Shown: one piece after another, positions 15,616 to 24,470 of the stretch
How positions within the stretch are numbered: position 1 is the stretch's first letter
How the letters are laid out: the number at the start of each line of letters is the position of its first letter
Source: CAJXYS01 sp913063035
GTDB lineage: Bacteria; Pseudomonadota; Alphaproteobacteria; Rhodobacterales; Rhodobacteraceae
Length of the DNA: 64,000 nt
Reading direction: 5' to 3'
Assembly (NCBI RefSeq): GCF_050586465.1
Contig: NZ_JBOCEG010000003.1
Location: 124,001 to 188,000, forward strand
Notes under the pieces: model-generated
Database searches by the model: none
Seen by the model: the letters and a program-made list of their open reading frames with translations, nothing else
What the model was told of the DNA's origin: nothing
Made by a program: the position numbers and the translations under genes

Positions 15616-17574
15616 TCACTTGTTCATCCGGTTCTCGATCAGGTCGTCGACCACCGACGGGTCGGCCAGCGTCGAGGTGTCGCCCAGCGATCCGTGGTCG
15701 TTCTCGGCGATCTTGCGCAGGATGCGGCGCATGATCTTGCCGGACCGGGTCTTGGGCAGACCGGGCGCCCACTGGATCAGGTCGGGCTTGGCGATCGGGC
15801 CGATCTCGGTGCGGACCCATTTCTCCAGCTCCTTGCGCAGCTCGTCGCTGGGGGCCTCGCCATGCATCAGCGTGACATAGGCATAGATGCCCTGGCCCTT
15901 GATCTCGTGCGGGTAGCCCACCACGGCGGCCTCGGCCACCTTGGCATGGGCGACCAGCGCGCTCTCGACCTCGGCGGTGCCCATGCGGTGGCCCGAGACG
16001 TTGATCACGTCGTCCACGCGGCCGGTGATCCAGTAATAGCCGTCGGCGTCGCGCCGGCAGCCGTCACCGGAGAAGTAGTAGCCCTTGTAATGCTCGAAAT
16101 AGGTCGAGACGAAGCGCGCGTGATCGCCGTAGACGGTGCGCATCTGCCCCGGCCAGCTGTCCTTGAGGCAGAGCACGCCCTCGGCCGCGGTGGTCTCGAT
16201 CTCCTTGCCGGATTCGGGTTCCAGCACCACCGGCTGCACCCCGAAGAAGGGCCGGGTGGCCGAGCCGGGCTTGGTGGGCGTGGCGCCGGGCAGGGGGGTG
16301 ATCAGGTGGCCGCCGGTCTCGGTCTGCCACCAGGTGTCCACGATCGGGCATTGCCCCTTGCCGACGACGTCGTTGTACCAGTTCCAGGCCTCGGGGTTGA
16401 TGGGCTCGCCCACCGTGCCGAGGATCTTGAGGCTGGAGAGGTCGCAGCGGGTGACGAACTCGTCGCCCTGGCCCATCAGCGCGCGGATCGCGGTGGGCGC
16501 GGTGTAGAACTGGTTGACCTTGTGCTTCTCGCAGACCTGCCAGAAGCGGCTGGCGTCGGGGTAGGTCGGCACGCCCTCGAACATCAGCGTGGTCGCGCCG
16601 ATGGCGAGCGGGCCGTAGACGATGTAGCTGTGGCCCGTGACCCAGCCCACATCCGCCGTGCACCAGAAGATGTCGCCCTCGTGGTAGTCGAAGGTCAGCT
16701 GCGTGGTGATCGCGGTATAGAGCAGGTAACCGCCCGAGCTGTGCACCACGCCCTTGGGCTTGCCGGTGGAGCCGGAGGTGTAGAGGATGAAGAGCGGGTC
16801 CTCGGCGCCGACCTCTTCGGCCGGGCACTCGTCGGAGACGGTCTTGGCCATCTCGTGATAGTCGAAGTCGCGCCCCTCGACCCAGGTGGTCTGGCCGCCG
16901 GTGCGCTTGACGACCAGCATCTTCGGATCATGGGTGGCATGCAGCAGCGCCGCGTCGGTGTTCGACTTGAGCGGCGTCTTGCGCCCGCCGCGCGGGGCCT
17001 CGTCGGCGGTGATGACCAGCTTGGCGTCGCAATCGTTGACCCGGTTGCCGAGCGCGTCGGGGCTGAAGCCCGCGAACACGACCGAGTGGACCGCGCCGAT
17101 CCGCGCGCAGGCCAGCATCGCGTAGGCGGCTTCGGGGATCATCGGCAGGTAGATGACGACACGGTCGCCCTTCTGGACGCCCAGCTCCTTCAACACGTTC
17201 GCCATGCGGCAGACATGGCCGTGCAGCTCACGATAGGTGATGTGCAGGGCTTCGTCGGTCGGCTCGTCGGGTTCCCAGATGATGGCGGTCTGGTCGCCGC
17301 GCGTCTCGAGATGGCGGTCGATGCAGTTCGCGGCCACGTTCAGCGTGCCGTCCTCGAACCACTTGATGGACACGTCGGGGTAGGCGTAGGAGACGTTCTT
17401 CACCGTGGTGAAGGGCTTGATCCAGTCCAGCCGTGCCTTCGCCTGCTCGCCCCAGAACCCGTCGGGATCCTCGACCGAGGCCCTGTACATCGTCTCGTAG
17501 GTCTCGGCGTCCACATGCGCCTTCTTGGCGAAGTCCGGGCTGGGCGGATAGGTTTTGGCTTCACTGTCGGTCAT
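15616..17574 (-). CDS. acs: acetate--CoA ligase (acetyl-CoA synthetase)
   Basis: A 652-residue AMP-forming acetyl-CoA synthetase of normal length. It has the N-terminal ACAS domain, the ATP loop ILYTSGSTGKPKGVVHSSGG, the adenylate region WQTETGG, and the C-terminal PKTRSGKIMRR, whose lysine is the conserved acetylation switch that inactivates Acs. It converts acetate, ATP and CoA to acetyl-CoA for growth on low acetate. It lies 64 bases behind livF on the same strand, so it is probably the last gene of the ABC-transporter operon. The CrbS-like kinase encoded nearby suggests it belongs to an acetate-responsive regulon. Confidence 0.96.
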   Translation of the reverse strand: MTDSEAKTYPPSPDFAKKAHVDAETYETMYRASVEDPDGFWGEQAKARLDWIKPFTTVKNVSYAYPDVSIKWFEDGTLNVAANCIDRHLETRGDQTAIIWEPDEPTDEALHITYRELHGHVCRMANVLKELGVQKGDRVVIYLPMIPEAAYAMLACARIGAVHSVVFAGFSPDALGNRVNDCDAKLVITADEAPRGGRKTPLKSNTDAALLHATHDPKMLVVKRTGGQTTWVEGRDFDYHEMAKTVSDECPAEEVGAEDPLFILYTSGSTGKPKGVVHSSGGYLLYTAITTQLTFDYHEGDIFWCTADVGWVTGHSYIVYGPLAIGATTLMFEGVPTYPDASRFWQVCEKHKVNQFYTAPTAIRALMGQGDEFVTRCDLSSLKILGTVGEPINPEAWNWYNDVVGKGQCPIVDTWWQTETGGHLITPLPGATPTKPGSATRPFFGVQPVVLEPESGKEIETTAAEGVLCLKDSWPGQMRTVYGDHARFVSTYFEHYKGYYFSGDGCRRDADGYYWITGRVDDVINVSGHRMGTAEVESALVAHAKVAEAAVVGYPHEIKGQGIYAYVTLMHGEAPSDELRKELEKWVRTEIGPIAKPDLIQWAPGLPKTRSGKIMRRILRKIAENDHGSLGDTSTLADPSVVDDLIENRMNK

Positions 17575-17602
17575 GTCGGTAAGTCCTGTCCTGTCTTGTC
17601 CG

Positions 17603-17625
17603 GCCCCGGGCGCGCGGCCCGGGGC
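17603..17625 (-). other. stem-loop in the livF-acs intergenic gap
   Basis: Arms GCCCCGGG (17603-17610) and CCCGGGGC (17618-17625) form an 8-bp stem with a seven-base loop between livF and acs. No U-tract follows on the minus strand, so it is more likely an mRNA processing or stability element than a full terminator. It could separate acs expression level from the transporter genes. Confidence 0.4.
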
Positions 17626-17638
17626 GCTTTCTCCCGGC

Positions 17639-18394
17639 TCAGATGGCCAGGTATTCGTGGCGGAGATCCTCGTTTTCCAGAACCTCCCTGGCGGTGCCGT
17701 CGAAAGCCACCGAGCCGGTGTCGAGGATGACGGCACGGTCCGCGAGTTCAAGGGCCGCGATCGCGTTCTGCTCCACGATGATGGTCGTCATGCCCTGTTC
17801 GCGGATATGGTGCAGCGTCTTCTCGATCTCGCGCACGATGACCGGCGCGAGGCCCTCATAGGGCTCGTCGAGAAGCAGCACCTTGATGTCGCGCGCCAGC
17901 GCCCGGGCGATGGCCAGCATCTGCTGTTCGCCGCCCGAGAGGGTCACGCCCTCCTGCTTGCGGCGTTCGCCGAGGCGGGGGAAGAGATCGTAGAGACGTT
18001 CGATGGTCCAGCCCGTGGGCTCGACGATCTGGGCGAGCTCGAGGTTCTCCTCGACGGTGAGGCCGGGGATGATGCGCCGGTCCTCGGGCACGAGCCCGAT
18101 CCCGGCCACGGCGGCCTCGTGGCTCTTCATGGAGTGCAGGTGCTGGTGGTCGAGCCAGATCTCGCCGCGGCGCAGTTCCGGGTCGCCCAGCCGGGCGACG
18201 GTCCTGAGCGTCGAGGTCTTGCCGGCGCCGTTGCGGCCCAGCAGCGCGAGGATCTCGCCCTCGTGCACGTTGAAGCTGACGCCCTGCACGATGTAGCTCT
18301 CGCCGTAATAGGCGTGCACGTCGTAGACGGAGAAATAGGCGGGTGCGGTCGCCGCGTGGTTGGCGTTCTTTTCGAGCGGTGCTTGCATGTTCAT
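17639..18394 (-). CDS. branched-chain-type ABC transporter ATP-binding protein (LivF-like)
   Basis: A 251-residue LivF-type ATPase. Walker A is GRNGAGKTS, the signature is LSGGEQQ, and Walker B is VLLLDEPYEGLAP, typical of the LivF/UrtE branch. It pairs with the LivG-like ATPase to power import through the LivH/LivM-like permeases. The start is placed at ATG 18394 behind GGAGGGGG; a TTG at 18418 would overlap livG and has no comparable site. Substrate identity is unknown. The adjoining acs suggests a short-chain acid or a compound that yields acetate, instead of amino acids. Confidence 0.92.
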   Translation of the reverse strand: MNMQAPLEKNANHAATAPAYFSVYDVHAYYGESYIVQGVSFNVHEGEILALLGRNGAGKTSTLRTVARLGDPELRRGEIWLDHQHLHSMKSHEAAVAGIGLVPEDRRIIPGLTVEENLELAQIVEPTGWTIERLYDLFPRLGERRKQEGVTLSGGEQQMLAIARALARDIKVLLLDEPYEGLAPVIVREIEKTLHHIREQGMTTIIVEQNAIAALELADRAVILDTGSVAFDGTAREVLENEDLRHEYLAI

Positions 18395-18404
18395 GGCCCC
18401 CTCC

Positions 18405-19157
18405 TCAGTGGCCGCCAAGATAGGCTTCCTGGACCTTCGGATGGCCCTTGATGTTGTCCGGCGTGTCCTCGACCAGCGGCGTGCCCTGGGCCATCACCGT
18501 GACCCGTTCGGCCAGGCTGAAGACCACGTGCATGTCGTGCTCGATGATCGCCATGGTGATGTTGCGGCTGGCCTGGATCTCCTTCAAGAGGTCGATCGTG
18601 TTGTTGGTGTCGGCCCGCGCCATACCGGCGGTCGGTTCGTCCAGCAGCAGCAGCTTCGGCTCCTGGCTGAGGCACATCGCCATTTCCAGCCGGCGCTTGT
18701 CCCCGCGCGAGAGGCTGGCGGCGTGCATGTGCATCTTGTCCTGCATGTTCACGTCGATCAGCATCTGCTCGGCCTTGTCGCAGATATCGGCCTCGTTCGC
18801 GATCGTCTCGAAGGCATGCATCCGGAACGCGCCGTCACGCCGCGCGAAGAGCGGGATCAGCACGTTTTCCCAGACCGACAGGTCGCCGAAGATCTCGGGT
18901 GTCTGGAACACCCGGCTGACGCCCATCTGGTTGATCTGGTGGGGTTTGATCCCCAGCAGGGACTGGCCCTGGAAGGTCACCGACCCGGTATCGGGGATCA
19001 GCTTGCCGACGAGGCAGTTCAGCAGCGTCGACTTGCCGGCCCCGTTCGGCCCGATGATCGCGTGCACCGCGTTCTCGGCGACCGAGATGTTCACGTCGTC
19101 CAGCGCCTTGAGACCGCCGAAGCGCTTGGAGACGCCCTTGATTTCGAGAATGCTCAT
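18405..19157 (-). CDS. branched-chain-type ABC transporter ATP-binding protein (LivG-like)
   Basis: A 250-residue LivG-type ATPase with Walker A GPNGAGKST and Walker B LLLLDEPTAGM. The signature loop reads LSRGDKRRLE instead of the usual LSYGQQRRLE, so the conserved glutamine is an aspartate. This departs from most Liv proteins but keeps the catalytic Walker residues. It lies 12 bases downstream of the LivM-like permease gene. It is a membrane-associated cytoplasmic subunit of the five-gene importer. Confidence 0.92.
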   Translation of the reverse strand: MSILEIKGVSKRFGGLKALDDVNISVAENAVHAIIGPNGAGKSTLLNCLVGKLIPDTGSVTFQGQSLLGIKPHQINQMGVSRVFQTPEIFGDLSVWENVLIPLFARRDGAFRMHAFETIANEADICDKAEQMLIDVNMQDKMHMHAASLSRGDKRRLEMAMCLSQEPKLLLLDEPTAGMARADTNNTIDLLKEIQASRNITMAIIEHDMHVVFSLAERVTVMAQGTPLVEDTPDNIKGHPKVQEAYLGGH

Positions 19158-19169
19158 CAGCCTGTCTCC

Positions 19170-20375
19170 TTACTCGGCCGGGTGCGATTTCGGCGCCGGG
19201 GTGGAATCGTCGCCCGCGCGCTTCTTGCGGCGGAAGAGGTTCATGATCCGCTGTCCGCCCTCGACCAGCCCGCCGGGCAGGAAGATGACGACCAGCATGA
19301 AGACGATGCCCAGCGTCAGGTGCCAGCCCTTGCCGACAAAGGGATAGACCATGGCCACCAGCACGTCCTCGAGCCCGTCCGGCAGGAAGGCGAACCAGGT
19401 GTGCAGGATGTCCGAGTTGATCTTGGAAACGATGTTTTCCATGTACTTGATCATACCCGCGCCCAGCACCGGCCCGATCAGGGTGCCCGCGCCGCCGAGG
19501 ATGGTCATCAGCACCACCTCGCCCGAGGCGGTCCAGAACATCCGCTCGGGGCCGACCTGGGTGTCCATCGCCACCATCAGGCCGCCGGCGAGGCCGGCAT
19601 ACATGCCCGAGATGACGAAGGCCGCCAGCGTGTAGGGCTTGGAGTTCAGCCCGGTGTAGTTCATCCGCTGCTGGTTCGACTTGACCGCGCGCAGCATGAT
19701 GCCGAAGGGCGAGCGGAAGATCCGGATGGCGACGTAGAAGCTGGCCAGCATCACCGCGGCCGCGACGTAGTAACCGGCGTTGAAGGTAAAGAGCCAGTTG
19801 CCCACGGCCATCTCGTAACTCGCGCCCATGTCGAGCCCGAAGAGATTGGCCTGCGGCGTCGCGCCCTCGGCCAGCGCGCCGTCGAAAAGGCGCGGATCGC
19901 TGACCTTGGGCTGCAGCCCGGTTTCGCCCCCGGTGATCGGGGTCAGCACCGAATAGGCCAGCGCATAGGACATCTGCGCGAAGGCGAGCGTCAGGATCGC
20001 GAAGTAGATCCCCGAGCGCCGCAGCGAGATGTAGCCGACCAGCACCGAGAAGAGCCCGGCCACGATCACCGCCATGATGATGGCGGGGATCACGTTCATC
20101 GTCAGCAGCTTCATCATCCAGATCGCCGCGTAGGACCCGACCCCGAGGAAGGCCGCGTGGCCGAAGGAGAGGTAGCCCGTCAGGCCGAAGAGGATGTTGA
20201 AGCCGATGGCGAAGATCCCGAAGATCACGAAGCGCTGCATCAGGTCGGGATAGCCGGCGTTGAACTGCGCCAGTTCCGAGCCTTCGGGGAAGGGGTTGAG
20301 GATGAAGGGCGCCAGCAGAGTCAGCAGCGCGACGATCATGAAGAGGGCGATGTCTTTCTTGCCGAGACCAAGCAT
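19170..20375 (-). CDS. branched-chain-type ABC transporter permease (LivM-like)
   Basis: A 401-residue polytopic protein with about ten hydrophobic segments and the LivM landmarks GLTGYLSFGHAAFLGVGSYAA near residue 65 and the EAA-type coupling segment GIMLRAVKSNQQRMNYTG. The C-terminus ends in a charged cytoplasmic tail (FRRKKRAGDD). It forms the inner-membrane pore with LivH. The start is three bases after the livH-like stop, so translation is probably coupled. A long periplasmic insert around residues 140-180 contains little that is conserved. Confidence 0.92.
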   Translation of the reverse strand: MLGLGKKDIALFMIVALLTLLAPFILNPFPEGSELAQFNAGYPDLMQRFVIFGIFAIGFNILFGLTGYLSFGHAAFLGVGSYAAIWMMKLLTMNVIPAIIMAVIVAGLFSVLVGYISLRRSGIYFAILTLAFAQMSYALAYSVLTPITGGETGLQPKVSDPRLFDGALAEGATPQANLFGLDMGASYEMAVGNWLFTFNAGYYVAAAVMLASFYVAIRIFRSPFGIMLRAVKSNQQRMNYTGLNSKPYTLAAFVISGMYAGLAGGLMVAMDTQVGPERMFWTASGEVVLMTILGGAGTLIGPVLGAGMIKYMENIVSKINSDILHTWFAFLPDGLEDVLVAMVYPFVGKGWHLTLGIVFMLVVIFLPGGLVEGGQRIMNLFRRKKRAGDDSTPAPKSHPAE

Positions 20376-20378
20376 GGC

Positions 20379-21410
20379 TTATTCCTCCATAACGCCCTTG
20401 CGGCCCATGAGGCCCCGCGGACGTGTCAGCAGAATGATGATGGCGACCAGGTAGATGATGATCTGGTTGATGCCGGGAATGAGGTCGATGACTTCCTTCA
20501 TCGAGGCGAAGCTCTCGAGGATGCCCAGCAGGAAGCCCGCCAGCACGGCGCCCGGCAGCGAGCCCATGCCGCCGACGACGACCACGACGAAGCTGAGCAC
20601 GAGGAAGTCCATCCCCATGTGGTAGTTCGGCGCGTTGATCGGCGTGTACATCACGCCGGCCAGGCCCGCCACGGCGGCGGCGATGCCGAACATGATGGTG
20701 AACCGCTTGTCGATGTTGATGCCGAGCAGCCCCACCGTTTCGCGGTCGGCCATGCCGGCGCGGACCACCATCCCGAAGGTGGTGAACTGGAGGAAGGCGA
20801 AGACCGATCCGATGATCACCGCGGCGAAGGCGAAGTAGACCAGCCGCCAGTAGGGGTAGATGATCGAGTTCTCGGCCATGCCGACGAGCGCGCCGAAGTC
20901 CAGGCTGCCGGCGAACATGTCCGGGGCCGGGGTGGGGATCGGGTTGGCGCCGTAGAAATACTTGATGATTTCCTGCAGCACGATCGCCAGGCCGAAGGTC
21001 ACGAGGATCTGGTCGGCATGGGGGCGGCGATAGAAATGCTTGATCAGGCCGCGCTCCATGATGAAGCCGACCGCGACCATCACCGGGATCGCGACGAGGA
21101 TCGCGAGCGGCACCGACCAGTCTATGATCGCGCCGCCGATCTCGGGGCCGAACCAGTGTTCGACATACGGCGTCTTGACCTTGAGCGGGTTGCCGAGGAA
21201 GTCCGTCTGGGTGGGGTCCACCGTCTCGAAGGACAGGCTCAGGAAACGCTGCAGCGTCACGGCACAGAAGGCGCCGATCATGAACAGCGCCCCGTGGGCG
21301 AAGTTCACGACACCCAGCGTGCCGAAAATGAGCGTAAGGCCCAGAGCGATCAGCGCGTAGGCGCTGCCCTTGTCGAGGCCGTTCAGGATTTGCAGAAGGA
21401 TGGCGTCCAT
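20379..21410 (-). CDS. branched-chain-type ABC transporter permease (LivH-like)
   Basis: A 343-residue LivH-type permease. The opening MDAILLQILNGLDKGSAYAL, the FGTLGVVNFAHGALFMIGAF region and the C-terminal GMGSLPGAVLAGFLLG are typical. It is longer than E. coli LivH because of an extra hydrophilic segment around residues 60-90. ATG 21410 is preferred over a GTG at 21419 because of the AGGTGGGG upstream. It is the first transporter gene after the binding protein, separated by 103 bases. Confidence 0.92.
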   Translation of the reverse strand: MDAILLQILNGLDKGSAYALIALGLTLIFGTLGVVNFAHGALFMIGAFCAVTLQRFLSLSFETVDPTQTDFLGNPLKVKTPYVEHWFGPEIGGAIIDWSVPLAILVAIPVMVAVGFIMERGLIKHFYRRPHADQILVTFGLAIVLQEIIKYFYGANPIPTPAPDMFAGSLDFGALVGMAENSIIYPYWRLVYFAFAAVIIGSVFAFLQFTTFGMVVRAGMADRETVGLLGINIDKRFTIMFGIAAAVAGLAGVMYTPINAPNYHMGMDFLVLSFVVVVVGGMGSLPGAVLAGFLLGILESFASMKEVIDLIPGINQIIIYLVAIIILLTRPRGLMGRKGVMEE

Positions 21411-21513
21411 TGTCCCCACCTATGACTTGACATACGCGGCCGGCGCACGGGCGTCGCGGCCTCGTGAAAGCGGTCCGGCCGCGCGGGATGCGCGCGGCCG
21501 GCTCTGGTTTGGA

Positions 21514-22887
21514 TCAGGCGCCCGGGTTGCAGGAGCCGAGATCGCCGCCGAAGATCGACGGGTCGTAGGTGACCTGTCCGACCGGGGTGACCTCGACGAC
21601 CTCGAGGAGGTCGAACTCGGACTGCGGGTTCTCCTTCCCGCGCACGACCAGCACGTCCTTGAAGCACTGGTGATCCTCGGCGCGGTAGAGCGTCGGGCCG
21701 TTGCCCAGGCCGTCGAACTCGAAGCCCTCGAGAGCCTCGGCCACGGCGCAGGGGTTGAAGCTGCCCGCCCGGTTGACGGCATCCGCGTAGAGGATGGTCT
21801 GGCAGTAGCAGGTGTGCGCGGCCTGGCTCGGCGGGAAGCCGTACTTCTCGCCGAAGGACTTCACGAAGGCGGCGGACGCCGCGTCCGGCGCGACCTCGGT
21901 GCCGTCCGGGGTGGTGAAGCCCTGGCTCAGCGACCAGTGCCAGTTCGTGGAGCCGTAGATGCCCTTAACGTTGGCACCGGCGCCGCGCGCCATCAGGCGC
22001 GAGTAGAGCGGCACGACGATCTCGAAGTTCTTGTCGTTGACCATCTTGTCGCGCAGGCCGAACTGCACGGCGTTGGTGAGCGAGTTCACCATGTTGCCGC
22101 CGTAGTGGTTCAGCACCAGCACGTCGGCGCCCGACTGCAGCACCGGCGCGATGTAGGACGAGAAGTCCGTCTGCGTCAGCGGCGTCTTCACCGCGGCCAC
22201 CGTTTCCCAGCCAAGCGCCTCGGTCGAGTTCCGGACCGCTTCCTCGGTGGTGTAACCCCAGTTGTAGTCGGCCGTCAGGTGATAGGCCTTCCGGTCGTTG
22301 CCATAGGCGTTGGCCAGCACCGGCGCCAGCGCCGCGCCCGACATGTAGGAGTTGAAGAAGTGGCGGAAGCCGTTGGCCTTCTTGTCCTTGCCGGTCGTGT
22401 CGTTGGAGTGGGTCAGGCCGGCCATGAAGATCACGCCCGCCTCCTGGCAGAGCGCCTGCACCGCCACGGCGACGCCCGAGGACGAGCCGCCGGTGATCAT
22501 GATGGCGCCGTCCTTCTCGATCATCGACCGGGCCGAGGCGCGCGCGGCGTCCGACTTCGTCTGGGTGTCGCCGGTGACGTACTCGACTTTCTTGCCGAGG
22601 ATGCCGGTGCCGTCCAGCGTCTTCGACGAGAAGGTGTTGATCATGCCGCCGTCGCCCTCGCCGTTGAGGTGCTCGACCGCAAGCTGGTAGGCGCGCAGCT
22701 CGTCGGCGCCTTCGTCCGCGTAGGGGCCGGTCTGCGGCACGTTGAAGCCGAGCGTGACCGTCGAGCCTGTGGGCTCGTTGGTGAAGGCGTTGGCGCGGTT
22801 CGTGAAGATCGTCGGCAGGGCGAGCCCCGCACCGGCGACCGCGCTGGTCTTCAGGACACCCCGGCGGGTGAAGTTCGAATTGGACAT
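21514..22887 (-). CDS. ABC transporter substrate-binding protein with Tat-type signal peptide
   Basis: A 457-residue periplasmic type I binding protein. The N-terminus has a twin-arginine motif (TRRGVLK at residues 6-12) and a moderately hydrophobic stretch ending near TNRANA, so it is probably exported folded by Tat. The mature domain begins VTLGFNVPQTGPYADEG, the pattern of the Liv/urea/amide binding-protein group. It is longer than LivJ-type proteins. The ATG at 22887 follows AGGGAGG. It heads the operon with permeases, ATPases and acs, and is divergent from the XRE regulator. The ligand may be a short-chain acid or amide, but this is inference. Confidence 0.92.
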   Translation of the reverse strand: MSNSNFTRRGVLKTSAVAGAGLALPTIFTNRANAFTNEPTGSTVTLGFNVPQTGPYADEGADELRAYQLAVEHLNGEGDGGMINTFSSKTLDGTGILGKKVEYVTGDTQTKSDAARASARSMIEKDGAIMITGGSSSGVAVAVQALCQEAGVIFMAGLTHSNDTTGKDKKANGFRHFFNSYMSGAALAPVLANAYGNDRKAYHLTADYNWGYTTEEAVRNSTEALGWETVAAVKTPLTQTDFSSYIAPVLQSGADVLVLNHYGGNMVNSLTNAVQFGLRDKMVNDKNFEIVVPLYSRLMARGAGANVKGIYGSTNWHWSLSQGFTTPDGTEVAPDAASAAFVKSFGEKYGFPPSQAAHTCYCQTILYADAVNRAGSFNPCAVAEALEGFEFDGLGNGPTLYRAEDHQCFKDVLVVRGKENPQSEFDLLEVVEVTPVGQVTYDPSIFGGDLGSCNPGA

Positions 22888-23096
22888 ATAATCCTCCCTA
22901 AGTTTGACGACGCCATCCTCCTCACGGCGCCGGACCCTTTTCAGGGACGCCTTATTATCGGGCATGATCCGAAAATTTCGCAACAACTGCTTGCAGAGTA
23001 ACAATTTTTTTGTAAAGTTATGGACAGAAAGCGGCCTGCTTCTGTAAACGAATTGACGCGATGCCGGATTCCCGGCCTTTTATCAGGGGCTTTGAC
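22888..23096. promoter_or_regulatory. divergent promoter region of the transporter-acs operon and the XRE regulator, with candidate operators
   Basis: This AT-rich 209-base gap separates two divergent transcripts, the usual place for autoregulation by the XRE protein. Two dyads are visible: an imperfect one (TTCGCAA...TTGCAGA, around 22977-22997) that recalls TTTGCAAA-type sites bound by RamB/ScfR-like regulators, and ACAGAA (23024-23029) paired with TTCTGT (23040-23045). A T8 run at about 23003-23011 sits between them. No single promoter can be fixed with confidence. Confidence 0.45.
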
Positions 23097-24398
23097 GTGG
23101 GGTCAGATACGCTCACCGGAACGCGGATCCGCGAACGGCGCGCCGGCATGGGGCTGCGCCAGGCCGATCTGGCCCGCCAGGTCGGGATCTCGCCTTCCTA
23201 TCTCAACCTGATCGAGCACAACCGCCGGGGAATCGGCGGCAAGCTGCTGATCGACATCTCGCGCGTGCTCGGCGTCGAGGTCGCGGCGCTGACCGAGGGG
23301 GCGGAGGCCGCGCTGCTCGAGGCGCTGCGCGCCGCCGCCGCGCGGGTCGAGGACGCCGGCGCGGAGCTTGACCGCGCCGAGGAACTGGCCGGCCGTTTTC
23401 CCGGCTGGGCGCGCAGCGTCGCGGCGCTGCACGACCGGATCTCGGCCCTGGAGGAGGCGGTCGACAGCCTTTCGGATCGCCTGACCCACGACCCTTTCCT
23501 GGCCGAGTCTGTTCACGAGATCCTCTCGACCGTGACCGCGATCCGCTCGGCCTCCTCGATCCTGGCGCAGACCCCCGACATCGAGCCCGAATGGCGCGAG
23601 CGTTTCCACGGCAACATCTTCCGTGACAGCCAGCGCCTGTCCGAGACCAGCCAGGCGCTGGTGGCGCATTTCGACCGGCTCTCGCGCGAGGAGACCGGCT
23701 TTGCCACCGCGCCCGACGCGACCGCGGCCTTCGCCGAGGCCCATGGCTACCATTTCCCCGCGCTCGAGGCCGGCGGCGATCCCGAGCCGCTGATCGAGGC
23801 GGCGCCCGCGCTGGACGCCCCGGCGGCCGCGCGCATGGCGCGGGGCTACCTGGACCGCTACGCGGCCGATGCGCGGGCGGTGCCGCTCGACCGGTTCGAA
23901 CCCGCCGCCGAGCGGCTGGGCTACGACCCGGCCCGGCTCGCCGCGGACTTCGACACCGATCTGCTGACCGTCTTCCGCCGGCTCGCCAGCCTGCCAACGC
24001 GCGAGGGGCGGCCGGAGTTCGGTCTCGTCGCCTGCGACGGCTCGGGGACCGTGACCTTTCGCAAGCCGCTGCCCGGTTTCTCGCTGCCGCGCTACGGGGC
24101 GGCCTGTCCGCTCTGGCCGCTCTACCAGGCGCTGATCCGGCCCACGGCGCCGGTGCGCGCGGTGATGGAGACCCCCGACGAGACCCGCTTCCTGGCCTAT
24201 GCGATGTGCCAGCCCGTCGCCCCGTCGGGGTTCGGCGGGCCACAGGTGGTGGAGGCCGGCATGCTGTTTCTCGACGCCGGCGAGGCCGCGCCGGCGCCGG
24301 GCGAAACCGTCTTCGCGGTGGGCACGAGCTGCCGCATCTGTCCCCGCGCCGACTGCGTGGCGCGGCGCGAGCCGTCGATCCTGCGAGAGGAATTTTGA
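23097..24398 (+). CDS. XRE-family transcriptional regulator with short-chain fatty acyl regulator domain and HisKA-like core
   Basis: A 433-residue regulator. Residues about 6-65 are an XRE helix-turn-helix (RERRAGMGLRQADLARQVG, YLNLIEHNRRGI). Residues about 120-200 look like a histidine-kinase dimerisation helix pair (FLAESVHEILSTVTAIRS, His140), but no kinase ATPase domain follows. The C-terminus carries the DUF2083-type cysteine motif CRICPRADC typical of RamB/ScfR regulators of acetate or propionate genes. GTG 23097 has AGGGG seven bases upstream; ATG 23061 would add 12 residues but lacks a site. It is divergent from the transporter-acs operon and probably controls it. Confidence 0.88.
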   Translation: MGSDTLTGTRIRERRAGMGLRQADLARQVGISPSYLNLIEHNRRGIGGKLLIDISRVLGVEVAALTEGAEAALLEALRAAAARVEDAGAELDRAEELAGRFPGWARSVAALHDRISALEEAVDSLSDRLTHDPFLAESVHEILSTVTAIRSASSILAQTPDIEPEWRERFHGNIFRDSQRLSETSQALVAHFDRLSREETGFATAPDATAAFAEAHGYHFPALEAGGDPEPLIEAAPALDAPAAARMARGYLDRYAADARAVPLDRFEPAAERLGYDPARLAADFDTDLLTVFRRLASLPTREGRPEFGLVACDGSGTVTFRKPLPGFSLPRYGAACPLWPLYQALIRPTAPVRAVMETPDETRFLAYAMCQPVAPSGFGGPQVVEAGMLFLDAGEAAPAPGETVFAVGTSCRICPRADCVARREPSILREEF

Positions 24399-24470
24399 CA
24401 CGGCTGCGAAAGCGGGCATTATGATCCCCAAAACAAGCAAGAAAACGCGAAACGAAGGGGGGAGCGACAG

